A DNA stretch of 64,000 bases, from contig NZ_RBXD01000001.1 of assembly GCF_003634825.1 (NCBI RefSeq), positions 518,501 through 582,500 on the forward strand, written 5' to 3'. The notes beneath the pieces were generated by a model. It had not been told where the DNA came from. It saw only the letters and a list, made by a program, of their open reading frames with translations, and made no database searches. The position numbers and the translations under genes are program-made. Shown here piece by piece: positions 47,511-55,956 of the stretch; the stretch's first letter is position 1; each line of letters begins with the position of its first letter. This DNA comes from Flavobacterium sp. 123 (GTDB taxonomy: Bacteria > Bacteroidota > Bacteroidia > Flavobacteriales > Flavobacteriaceae).

Positions 47511-50500
47511 TTATTTCATAATTCGAACATTCATTTCTTCTACCTTTTTATCCGATAAAAGCGATGGCGCTCCAAATAATAAATCTTCACTACTTCCTGT
47601 TTTCGGAAAAGCCATAACTTCTCTAATGGATGCTTTTTTCTCTAAAATCATCATCAAACGGTCTATTCCCCAAGCAATTCCTCCGTGTGGTGGTGCGCCG
47701 TATTGAAAAGCTTTATGCATTGTTCCAACACTTTTCATCATTTCTTCTTTATTGTAACCCATATTTCTATAAGTTGCTTCCAGAATTTCAGATTTGTGCG
47801 CACGAACTGAACCTCCACCAATTTCGTAACCGTTTAAGATGATGTCGTATTGCTGCGCGATAATAGTTCCAATTTCTTCATCATCTCCTTTCATATGCTT
47901 TTCTAAATCATAAATCGCAGGCATCGAGAACGGATTGTGTGTAAAAGTCCATCTACCTTCGTCTGTTCTTTCAAACATTGGAAAATCAACAACCCAAGCC
48001 GGACATAATTCTTTCGGATTAATCAAGTGTAGCATTCTACCCAACTCCTGACGAACAGCATCTAAAGCTTTATTAGCAGTAGCATAATCTGCTGCCGAAA
48101 AGAACACAATATCGCCTACTTGTGCGCCAGTTGCTTTTATAATTCCTGCCGCAATTTCTTCACCTAAAAACTTAATAATCGGCGACTGCAACTCTTCTTC
48201 ATTTACAATAATATAAGCCAATCCACCTAAACCGTGCTGTTGCGCAATAGCGGTAAGGTTTTCAATTTGACCTTTAGACATACGTTTGTTTCCTTGTTCC
48301 TTAGCCGAAACCTTGATACATTTCACAATTCCGCCATCTTCAATTGGTTTGCTAAATACTTGGAAAGTCGTATCTTTTACAATATTAGTAATATCCTGCA
48401 TTTTCAATCCGTAACGCAAATCAGGTCGATCACAACCGTAGAAATCCATTGCATCCTTATAGGTAATAACTTCAAACGGACGTAAAATCCACTTGTTACC
48501 GTATATTTTCTTCACTACTTCATTAAACATTTTTGTGTTTAAATCTATAATTTGCTGCATACTTGCGTAGGCCATTTCTAAATCCAATTGCGTAAATTCT
48601 GGTTGACGATCTCCACGAGAATCTTCATCTCTAAAACAACGTGCAATTTGGAAATACTTTTCATAACCACTTACCATCAACATCTGTTTGAATTGTTGAG
48701 GCGCTTGTGGCAAGGTATAAAACAAACCAGAACCTTTACGTGTTGGAACAATAAATTCGCGCGCTCCTTCATCCGTACCTGCACTTAAAATTGGCGTTTC
48801 AATTTCCAAAAATTCTTCTTCATCCAAAATGTCACGCAATAATTTAATTACTTTATGACGGTTTACGATGGCTCTTCTAACCTCTTCATTTCTATGATCC
48901 AAAAACTTGTATTGGAAACGAATTGCTTCGTTCGTTTTGGCCGCTCTTTTAATCTCAAAAGGCAATGTTTTCGATAAGTTTAAAATCTCTAAAGCTGAAG
49001 TTTCCAACTCAATTTTACCTGTACGCAAACCGGCATTATAATCATCTTCATTACGTCCAACAACAATCCCCGTTACCGAAATCACTGATTCTGGTTTCAA
49101 TTTCACCAACTCATCAATATTAGGAAACGATTCTCTACTAATTCGTACTTGAAAAATCTCAAAACTTGAATCACGCAAATCAATAAACATCAATTCACCG
49201 TGATCTCGAACACTCGCAATCCAACCGGATAACATCACTTCTTGACTGATGCTTTCTTCAGATAACTGTGAAATTTTATGCGTTCTATACGTATCTTTTA
49301 TAATAATCGGAATTTCAGGAAGTGATTCTTCTTGACTTTCTTTATTTTCAACAATCGTTTCTATCGAAAATTTTTCCGACGCTTCTTTCTTTTCCAAAAT
49401 AGCATCAGCACCTAATTTGTCTAAAATAATTTGACGAATTACTTTACCATTAGCGCCTTTCCCAATAACCCCTAAAACTTTACCAACTAAAATACCAGCT
49501 TTTCCTTGGTCACCCGCTTTGATATCATTGGCAACAGCCTCATTTTCTGAAATTACAGTCGAAATCACTTCTTGGATTGTATCTTCAGAAATAGTGTTGT
49601 CTTCAAAATACTTGTTGTAGTCAAAAGTTCGGTCTTTTAAATACCCCGTAATCGCATTTTGGACTAAAACTGCCGTGATTTTTTCAGCCTTGAATAATTT
49701 AAAAATATCCGTTAAATGGGCAATACTATGGATTTCTGCATAGTCTTCAGCCTTAATATTGTTTGCCAAAGTTTTAGCAACAAACGAAGGGTCTTTGATT
49801 TCATTATTTATTTCTACAAATGTTTGCGAACGCAATTTATCTGCAGTGAAAAACTTAGCATCTTGAGGCAAAACACCACCGTTAATCAAAATAGATTCCA
49901 CAGCATAAGGCAATGCACTTGTATCCACTTTTATCGCTTCAATCTCCGCTTTAATATTTACAAAAGGTAAATCTGGTTCCGAAATAAAACGATAATCCGC
50001 TTCAAATTCTTTTTTTCGCATTACTTTGGTTTGCTTCAAATCAGCATCCCATAATACAGTTGTTTGATCAGGTCTAAATTCTTTGTGCTCAATAAAATAA
50101 TTGAATTGTTTTTCAACCTCTTCTTTCAAAGCTTCCACCATAAACTTAAACGAGTTCAAGTTTTTGATCTCCGTTCTTGGGTTTAATTCGTAACTATGTT
50201 TTTTGCGCAAAGACACCGAAACATCCGATTTGAATTCTCCTTTTTCCAAATTCGCTTCAGAGATTCCTAAGTTTTGAACAATACGTTGAATGTATTGCGC
50301 GTAGGTAGATGCGTCTTCAATATTACGGATACAAGGCTCCGTAACAATTTCTATCAACGGAACACCCGCTTTATTAAAATCGACTAAGGAAATTTTCTTT
50401 TCGTGAACCAATTTCGCAGCATCTTCTTCAATATGAACCTGAGTTAAATTTACAGTAAATTGAGTACCGTCATTTCTATAACAAGAAACGTGTCCGTCAG

Positions 50501-50840
50501 GAATGATAGGATTATGAAATTGCGTTATTTGAATATTTTTTGGATTATCCGGATATTCGTAATGCTTTCTATCCCAAGAGATAATTTCATTACTGAATGA
50601 CGAATCCACCGCTTTTCCAAAATAAATCGCTTTTGTAATTGCTTCTTTGTTTAAGGCAGGCAAAACGCCCATTTGTCCCGTACAAACCGAACATATGTTT
50701 TGGTTAGGTGTTTCTATTTCTTGATTTGGACAAGAACAAAACAACTTGGTTTTGGTATTCAATCGAACGTGAGTTTCTAGTCCAATTACCAATTCTAAAT
50801 CGTGGGCTTTTAAAGCCGCAGTTAATTGCTCCAATTCCAT
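47511..50840 (-). CDS. gatB/aspS: Fusion of GatB (tRNA amidotransferase) and aspartyl-tRNA synthetase
   Basis: A 1109-residue protein in one open frame. Residues 1 to about 478 are a complete GatB: LELVIGLETHVRLNTKTKLFCSC with the CxC...CxxC zinc site, HIEEDAAKL, KAGVPLIEIVTEP, and the YqeY-like tail ending VLGVIGKGANGKVIRQI. A roughly 37-residue Glu/Ser-rich linker follows. Residues about 516-1109 are a complete bacterial AspRS: OB anticodon domain (VMLSGWIASVRDHGELMFID), motif 2 (CFRDEDSRGDRQPEFTQ near 732), the GAD insertion, and motif 3 (GGIAWGIDRLMMIL near 1050). GatB supplies the kinase and tRNA platform that converts misacylated Asp-tRNA(Asn) or Glu-tRNA(Gln). Its start overlaps the gatA stop by 1 nt (TAATG). 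Both halves look functional. Confidence 0.95.
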   Translation of the reverse strand: MELEQLTAALKAHDLELVIGLETHVRLNTKTKLFCSCPNQEIETPNQNICSVCTGQMGVLPALNKEAITKAIYFGKAVDSSFSNEIISWDRKHYEYPDNPKNIQITQFHNPIIPDGHVSCYRNDGTQFTVNLTQVHIEEDAAKLVHEKKISLVDFNKAGVPLIEIVTEPCIRNIEDASTYAQYIQRIVQNLGISEANLEKGEFKSDVSVSLRKKHSYELNPRTEIKNLNSFKFMVEALKEEVEKQFNYFIEHKEFRPDQTTVLWDADLKQTKVMRKKEFEADYRFISEPDLPFVNIKAEIEAIKVDTSALPYAVESILINGGVLPQDAKFFTADKLRSQTFVEINNEIKDPSFVAKTLANNIKAEDYAEIHSIAHLTDIFKLFKAEKITAVLVQNAITGYLKDRTFDYNKYFEDNTISEDTIQEVISTVISENEAVANDIKAGDQGKAGILVGKVLGVIGKGANGKVIRQIILDKLGADAILEKKEASEKFSIETIVENKESQEESLPEIPIIIKDTYRTHKISQLSEESISQEVMLSGWIASVRDHGELMFIDLRDSSFEIFQVRISRESFPNIDELVKLKPESVISVTGIVVGRNEDDYNAGLRTGKIELETSALEILNLSKTLPFEIKRAAKTNEAIRFQYKFLDHRNEEVRRAIVNRHKVIKLLRDILDEEEFLEIETPILSAGTDEGAREFIVPTRKGSGLFYTLPQAPQQFKQMLMVSGYEKYFQIARCFRDEDSRGDRQPEFTQLDLEMAYASMQQIIDLNTKMFNEVVKKIYGNKWILRPFEVITYKDAMDFYGCDRPDLRYGLKMQDITNIVKDTTFQVFSKPIEDGGIVKCIKVSAKEQGNKRMSKGQIENLTAIAQQHGLGGLAYIIVNEEELQSPIIKFLGEEIAAGIIKATGAQVGDIVFFSAADYATANKALDAVRQELGRMLHLINPKELCPAWVVDFPMFERTDEGRWTFTHNPFSMPAIYDLEKHMKGDDEEIGTIIAQQYDIILNGYEIGGGSVRAHKSEILEATYRNMGYNKEEMMKSVGTMHKAFQYGAPPHGGIAWGIDRLMMILEKKASIREVMAFPKTGSSEDLLFGAPSLLSDKKVEEMNVRIMK

Positions 50841-52237
50841 TATATTGTATCTTTTAAGAAGTTTGCGAACTTCAACACTAATTCATCATTATTTTTTGCT
50901 GCCGTAATTTGCAGTCCAGTGCTTGTTCCTTGTGGTACGGTCAACGTTGGCAATTGCCCCAAACTAAAACCAACTGTATACGCATCGGACAAATACATCG
51001 CCAATGGATCTTTTAAACTGTCTCCAATTTTAGGCGGAGTACTTGGTGTAACTGGCGATAAAATAATATCAACTTCTTGAAAATCTTTACTAAAATTCTC
51101 CGAAATTTGATCTCTTAAAGCCAATCCTTTCAAATATATTTCATCTGAAAAACCTTGAGACAACACTTGATTTCCACCAACAATTCTACGTTTTGTTTCT
51201 TCCGAAAAATTCTCAGAACGGGTAACAGCATAGGTTTCAATTAAATTTTCTGCTTCAATTCGGTTTCCATAATTAGTACCGTCCAAACGAGACAAATTAG
51301 AAGCCGTTTCAGCCATTGCTAATGTATAGTAAGTTGAAACTAAAATTTCCGATTTGAAAAAATCCAATTCTTTTACCACAATTCCATTGGCTTTCAACTT
51401 TTCGATAGTTGCCAAAAAATCAGCTTTTATCTGTGCATCGATAGCGTCACTTTCGATAAAGTTTTTAAAATAACCAACTGTTTTCACAGTAGAAGTTGCA
51501 ATCGAATCTTCACTAATTTCTGATGATGAGATTGAAGTTTGATCTTTTGGATCTTTTCCGCTCATTATATTCAACACAATTCGAATATCTTCAATTGATT
51601 TCGCCAATGGACCAACACAATCCGTAGAAGACGCATAAGCCATAAGACCAAATCGAGAAATTCTTCCGTAAGTAGGTTTAAAACCATAAATATGATTGTA
51701 ACCTGCAGGCTGACGTATAGAACCGCCGGTATCGCCTCCAATAGAAAACGCAGTATACTCTTTTGCCACGTTAACCGCAGATCCGCCGCTTGAACCTCCA
51801 GCAACTAATTCTGGATTGATAGCGTTTTTTACAGCTCCAAAAATGGTATTCTCACTAGATGAACCATGTCCAAAACTATCGCAGTTTTCTTTTACCAACG
51901 GAATAGCACCCGCATCCAATAATTTTTGAATGGCAGTTGCCGTGTAAGGTGATTTGTAATTTTTCAACAAATCAGAACTTGCAGTCGTGTAAGTTCCTTG
52001 CACCATATACACATCTTTAATTCCAAAAGGAATTCCTTCTAACAAACCTATTGTTTCTCCGTTTGCAATTTTAGCATCCACTTTTGCAGCTAAATCTAGT
52101 GCCAAAGTATCCAACAAAGAATTTACTGAATTGTAAGTATTTTGTTTAAGTACCTCTAATTTTTCTTGTACCAAAGCGGTGCAAGTTATTTGTTTTGACA
52201 CCAATTGTTGGTGTATTTTTTTTATCTGAGAATCCAT
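50840..52237 (-). CDS. gatA: Glutamyl-tRNA(Gln)/aspartyl-tRNA(Asn) amidotransferase subunit A
   Basis: A 465-residue amidase-signature protein, slightly shorter than the usual 480-490. It releases ammonia from glutamine for GatB. The Ser-cisSer-Lys triad can be placed: Lys in LEGIPFGIKDVYMVQG near residue 75, cis-Ser in AGGSSGGSAVNVA near 148, nucleophile Ser in GGDTGGSIRQPAGYN near 172. It sits between gatC (1 nt gap) and gatB::aspS (1 nt overlap), so the three are surely translated together. A stand-alone amidase would be the alternative, but context decides for GatA. Confidence 0.93.
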   Translation of the reverse strand: MDSQIKKIHQQLVSKQITCTALVQEKLEVLKQNTYNSVNSLLDTLALDLAAKVDAKIANGETIGLLEGIPFGIKDVYMVQGTYTTASSDLLKNYKSPYTATAIQKLLDAGAIPLVKENCDSFGHGSSSENTIFGAVKNAINPELVAGGSSGGSAVNVAKEYTAFSIGGDTGGSIRQPAGYNHIYGFKPTYGRISRFGLMAYASSTDCVGPLAKSIEDIRIVLNIMSGKDPKDQTSISSSEISEDSIATSTVKTVGYFKNFIESDAIDAQIKADFLATIEKLKANGIVVKELDFFKSEILVSTYYTLAMAETASNLSRLDGTNYGNRIEAENLIETYAVTRSENFSEETKRRIVGGNQVLSQGFSDEIYLKGLALRDQISENFSKDFQEVDIILSPVTPSTPPKIGDSLKDPLAMYLSDAYTVGFSLGQLPTLTVPQGTSTGLQITAAKNNDELVLKFANFLKDTI

Positions 52238-52238
52238 T

Positions 52239-52511
52239 TTATCCTTCTATAACTTTAGCAACGACTAAAAAACCATTTTTTTTGTTCGGGAAATTTTCTA
52301 AAATAAGTTGTTTCTCCATAGCCGAACTTTCTATCACAACATCTTCTCTTAAATCATTTACTGACACACAATTATGATTGACATTATTTGCAGCATTATT
52401 ATTATTTGATGGGATTGCATTTTTAATTACATCAAATAATTTGTTCACGCTCTCAGAGGGTTGTGCTCCTTTAATACTCGACAAAATGTCGACTGTCATT
52501 ATTTTACTCAT
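52239..52511 (-). CDS. gatC: Amidotransferase subunit C, divergent N-terminal half
   Basis: A 90-residue protein. The C-terminal third (LREDVVIESSAMEKQLILENFPNKKNGFLVVAKVIEG, about residues 55-90) is clearly GatC, matching the LRxD...NxP...FxVPKVI pattern that wraps around GatA. The first half (SKIMTVDILSSIKGAQPSES and an Asn-rich NNNNAANNVNHN stretch) does not show the usual AxLARLxLSxxE helix. GatC normally staples GatA to GatB. Start at the ATG complementary to 52509-52511; a TTG 24 nt further upstream is unlikely, and an ATG four codons on is possible. First gene of the operon. Confidence 0.8.
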   Translation of the reverse strand: MSKIMTVDILSSIKGAQPSESVNKLFDVIKNAIPSNNNNAANNVNHNCVSVNDLREDVVIESSAMEKQLILENFPNKKNGFLVVAKVIEG

Positions 52512-52739
52512 AATTTTAATTCGTTTTAAAGTCAAACTTTTAAGGTGGCGAATTTACAAAAGTTTTATTTGGGAATATCATTTTTTTAATGATTTAGATG
52601 GTTTTCAACCAAAGAAGATACTAATTTAACATTATGTTTAATTTTGTTATAATATGTAGCCTTGTTGTGAAATAGTAGTCAAGTTAAGAGGAAGAGAAAA
52701 CAGATAAAATGAATGCAAGTATCGCAGATTTTAATGGAT

Positions 52740-53189
52740 TTACTGAATAGTCTCAATCACATATTTCGTTCCATTAATTTCAAAAGTAAACCCCACTTCA
52801 TTTCCCATTAATTTATTTCCCAAAGGAGATTGTGGAGATAAAGCAATAACATTGATTCCTTCGACACTGATTTTTGGAAGTGCCACACTCAAGTATAAAT
52901 AAATTCCATTGGCTTTGACCAAACTACCAACAATAATAGTCTCTGCTATGGTATTAGAATCTATTTTGTCTAAAATGGCTTTTTGCTGAAGCACTTCTCT
53001 AAGTTTTGCATTTAGTTTTTCCTGCTCAATATGCATCATAGACAAAGCGGTTTCGTGTTTATCACCAGCTGAACCTTTGGCATCATTCTTAGAATCTTCC
53101 GTTAAAGCCTCAATCATGTCTCTAAAAACATCGATTCGATCTTGAACTAATTGCAAGTAATAACTATGTGTTTTTTGTTTAAAAGTCAT
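52740..53189 (-). CDS. GreA/GreB-like protein
   Basis: A 149-residue protein with an N-terminal coiled-coil hairpin (about 1-75, KTHSYYLQLVQDRIDVFRDM to KLREVLQQKAIL) and a C-terminal FKBP-like GreA domain (about 85-149; GSLVKANGIYLYLSVALP, ISPQ-type ALSPQSPLGNKLMGNEVGF). GreA/B factors enter the RNA polymerase secondary channel and restart backtracked complexes. The acidic tip residues of true Gre factors are not obvious in the hairpin, so this may be a Gre-fold regulator rather than a cleavage factor. It is last in a same-strand group with the barrel, PhzF and TPR genes. Confidence 0.75.
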   Translation of the reverse strand: MTFKQKTHSYYLQLVQDRIDVFRDMIEALTEDSKNDAKGSAGDKHETALSMMHIEQEKLNAKLREVLQQKAILDKIDSNTIAETIIVGSLVKANGIYLYLSVALPKISVEGINVIALSPQSPLGNKLMGNEVGFTFEINGTKYVIETIQ

Positions 53190-53220
53190 GTTGTTATATA
53201 AACCAAAAGTTTACAAATAA

Positions 53221-54987
53221 TTAAAAATCAAATTTATAATTCGCACCTATAACTATTTGAAATCCCTGAACCGGATAATTCAAAGATCTTTCATAGGCTT
53301 GATTTGTTATATTATTTGCTCTTAAATAAGTTGTTAGTTGGTCACTATATTTGAATCCAACATGCGCATTAACATCAAAATAAGATTTTAAAGTAACAGG
53401 AACGTAATTTGGAGCGATTATATTAATAATATCCATGTTTATTTTTTGATCTTTTCGTTCTCCCACATAAAAAACATCTGTTCCTACAAACCATTTTGGA
53501 CTTATCGTATAATTAAGAGTTGAACTCAATTTAATTTTAGGCAAATTCCATGCTTCACTTTGCACCTTATTGGTATAATTATTAAAAGTTCCGTTAATTC
53601 CAAAAGTCACATTTTCGGACACATCTGCTTTTAATTCTCCAAAAAAACTAAGCGTTTTCATATCATCATAAACTACTTGTAAAGAGTTCCCAAAAGCATA
53701 ATCTTCGTTAGCACTATTTACCGTATAATCATTGCTTTTAAACAAAGCTTTATTTCTTTCATTGATATAAGACGCTCTCATATTGTAACTCACATTATCC
53801 GCTAACTTTCCTTTTAAACCTGCAAAAACATCATATTGTTTATCTGTAGGAGTGATGTATAAAGTTGGTGAAACAAACGGATTTTCAGCAACAAAATCTA
53901 AGTAGGTATTTTGCTTTAAATCTCCTTCGGCACCTGCATAAAAAATCATCAAATCGCTAACTACTTTATAGGAAGCATTAATTTGCGGATAAATCAAAAA
54001 CTTACTGTCATTATTTTTCGAATCCATACTATAAAATACACCAGCTCCAATGTTCAAAGTCCAATCATTTTCTGTGATTACAAAGCTTGGTACGATTCCA
54101 AAATTAGAAAACCCATATTTTATAGGTTCCGTATTGGTATTCAAATAATTTTTTTTGAAACTTCCTCCTAAATAATCTACAACTGCTTTCACTAGTACCT
54201 TTTGGTCCATTACATCCAATTGAAAAGAGGGTTTTACATAAAACCTGTTTTCTGAAGAACCATATGCATCTGAAAAATGATTGAATTTTATACTTGCGTC
54301 GTTGAAAAGACTCTCGTCAAAACCAATTTTACCTCCAACAGAAATCGTATTATACGATTGCTGCGGCTTAATTCCAGCCATGAAAACAGCTCTATCCTCC
54401 GCTGAAAATCCACTTGCAAAATTAGTAGGTAAGCCATACCAATTATAAATTTGGTTTTGATAACCTAAATCAAAACTCCACGACATATCCTTATCATTTG
54501 AGCCATAAGCCACATCAATCGAAGTGTCAAAAAACGCATTTTCTAATTCAACATCTTTAATTCCGCCTTGTGAAGATAAATGACGAAACTTCCCTGCAAC
54601 ATATTCAGTACTATTTAAATCCTCGGTAACAAATAATTCTGCATTCAAAGTTCCATAATTTCCTCCTCCAAATGTAGCATAATTCTTAAACAAATGCCCT
54701 TGTTCTTCTTTATCAACACCTTCTGCATTGCCTTTTGATGGCGTAAAAGTTGAGGCTACTGGAAATGGAAAAATCGAGTATTTTATCATTTCTTTCTTTG
54801 AGGTTTCTTCATCATCAAGTGATGGCGTTTCTTTTACTTTAAATGCGTCCGAAATAGTCGGCGTATAAGGCTTTACCACATTCACTACTTCGGTTCCTAT
54901 ATTTTCTTGTTTTTTTTGAGCCAAAGAAAATTGGAAAACGATTAATAATACTGAAATAGCTATTCTATTTTGGAAATTGATTTTCAT
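53221..54987 (-). CDS. TonB-dependent-receptor-like outer-membrane barrel lacking a plug
   Basis: A 588-residue outer-membrane protein. Signal peptide (FQFSLAQ, about residue 23), then a conserved N-terminal stretch VVNVVKPYTPTISDAFKVKETP, then barrel-type strands from about residue 100 to the C-terminus, which ends QIVIGANYKFDF with the final aromatic needed for barrel assembly. It is shorter than real receptors, and I see no plug domain or regulatory domain, so it is probably a barrel related to the C-terminal part of TonB-dependent receptors. It follows phzF-like and TPR genes at 45-60 nt spacing and may be a partner of the large TPR protein. Substrate unknown. Confidence 0.8.
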   Translation of the reverse strand: MKINFQNRIAISVLLIVFQFSLAQKKQENIGTEVVNVVKPYTPTISDAFKVKETPSLDDEETSKKEMIKYSIFPFPVASTFTPSKGNAEGVDKEEQGHLFKNYATFGGGNYGTLNAELFVTEDLNSTEYVAGKFRHLSSQGGIKDVELENAFFDTSIDVAYGSNDKDMSWSFDLGYQNQIYNWYGLPTNFASGFSAEDRAVFMAGIKPQQSYNTISVGGKIGFDESLFNDASIKFNHFSDAYGSSENRFYVKPSFQLDVMDQKVLVKAVVDYLGGSFKKNYLNTNTEPIKYGFSNFGIVPSFVITENDWTLNIGAGVFYSMDSKNNDSKFLIYPQINASYKVVSDLMIFYAGAEGDLKQNTYLDFVAENPFVSPTLYITPTDKQYDVFAGLKGKLADNVSYNMRASYINERNKALFKSNDYTVNSANEDYAFGNSLQVVYDDMKTLSFFGELKADVSENVTFGINGTFNNYTNKVQSEAWNLPKIKLSSTLNYTISPKWFVGTDVFYVGERKDQKINMDIINIIAPNYVPVTLKSYFDVNAHVGFKYSDQLTTYLRANNITNQAYERSLNYPVQGFQIVIGANYKFDF

Positions 54988-55032
54988 ATTTTTTTATTCT
55001 TATTATTTAATTACGAATGCTAAACCTCTTCT

Positions 55033-55896
55033 TTATATTTCCCATTCGCCTTTTGCAACGAATTGCGTTTCTCCTCCAATTTTTATATCAAAATGGTTTT
55101 CAACTAATTTACCTTCAAAATAAAGCTGTGAAGGTCTCCCTATAAAATCCCCCTGATGATTTACCATTTGGATTTCACTTGAATAATATTTTAATAGAAA
55201 AGCCTGTAAACAGGTACTTGCACTTCCAGTTGCAGCATCTTCCTTAAGTTGATTATTCTCAATATACAACATTCTGCTATGCAGTTTTCCTTCTTCCAAA
55301 CAATAAAAGTAAATAGCTCTAAATTTTGTTTTACAATGACTAGACAACCATTCATTCATTTTAACATGATCCAGAATTAAGTGTTCAAGTGCTTTTATAT
55401 TTTGAAGAGGAACAATTACAAAGGCACTTCCCGTACTCACTTCTTGAATAGGAAATTGACTGTCAAAATCTGAAACACTCAAATTAGTAAAAGATAGAAA
55501 ATCTTCTGCTGAAAAAACATCGAAAAACTGAGGTTGAGCTGCTTGTAACCAAACTAAATCTCCCGATTGATTAATTGGAATTTGCCCAATTGGAACTGTC
55601 AGAAGAATATTTTGTGGCTGATCTTGAAATATTTTATTCATCAAAACCCAAGAAGTACCTATAATAGGATGCCCAGCAAACTGCATTTCATATTCGGGTG
55701 TGAAAATTCTAATATCTGCTTCTTTAGTTTCTGTATTGTATCTAGTTATAAAGGTGCTTTCTGCAAAGTTGATTTCAGTTGCTATTTTCTGCATTTGTTC
55801 AGTACTTAAGACCTCTGCATCTAAGAAAACAGCCAGTTGATTGCCCTCATATTTTTTCTCGGCAAAAACATCAACTATGTAAAAAGGTATATTCAT
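55033..55896 (-). CDS. PhzF-family isomerase/epimerase-like protein
   Basis: A 287-residue cytosolic protein of the PhzF (diaminopimelate-epimerase fold) family. The start MNIPFYIVDVFAEKKYEGNQLAVF, the catalytic-Glu motif INFAESTFI near residue 46, FTPEYEMQFAGHPIIGTSWVL near 68-85 and the C-terminal EDAATGSASTCLQAFLLKYY are all characteristic. Outside phenazine producers the substrates are unknown, and no phenazine genes are near. It sits between a TPR gene and an outer-membrane barrel gene on the same strand, with short gaps, so it is probably co-transcribed with them. Confidence 0.9.
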   Translation of the reverse strand: MNIPFYIVDVFAEKKYEGNQLAVFLDAEVLSTEQMQKIATEINFAESTFITRYNTETKEADIRIFTPEYEMQFAGHPIIGTSWVLMNKIFQDQPQNILLTVPIGQIPINQSGDLVWLQAAQPQFFDVFSAEDFLSFTNLSVSDFDSQFPIQEVSTGSAFVIVPLQNIKALEHLILDHVKMNEWLSSHCKTKFRAIYFYCLEEGKLHSRMLYIENNQLKEDAATGSASTCLQAFLLKYYSSEIQMVNHQGDFIGRPSQLYFEGKLVENHFDIKIGGETQFVAKGEWEI

Positions 55897-55956
55897 TCTG
55901 CTTATTTTTTGTTTTCAATTATGTGAAAATTTCTCTGTCTGCGTTATTAATTTCAA

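Noticed and set aside
47511..50840. Fusion of GatB and AspRS as a sequencing artefact
   Set aside because: Both halves are full length, the linker is composed like a natural flexible linker, the frame has no disruption, and the operon arrangement with gatC and gatA is tight. The artefact cannot be excluded without other genomes but is unlikely.
52740..53189. Annotation as 3-oxoacyl-ACP synthase, a name I recall being attached to similar short flavobacterial proteins
   Set aside because: The protein is 149 residues with a coiled coil and a GreA-type C-terminal domain; no ketosynthase motif is present.
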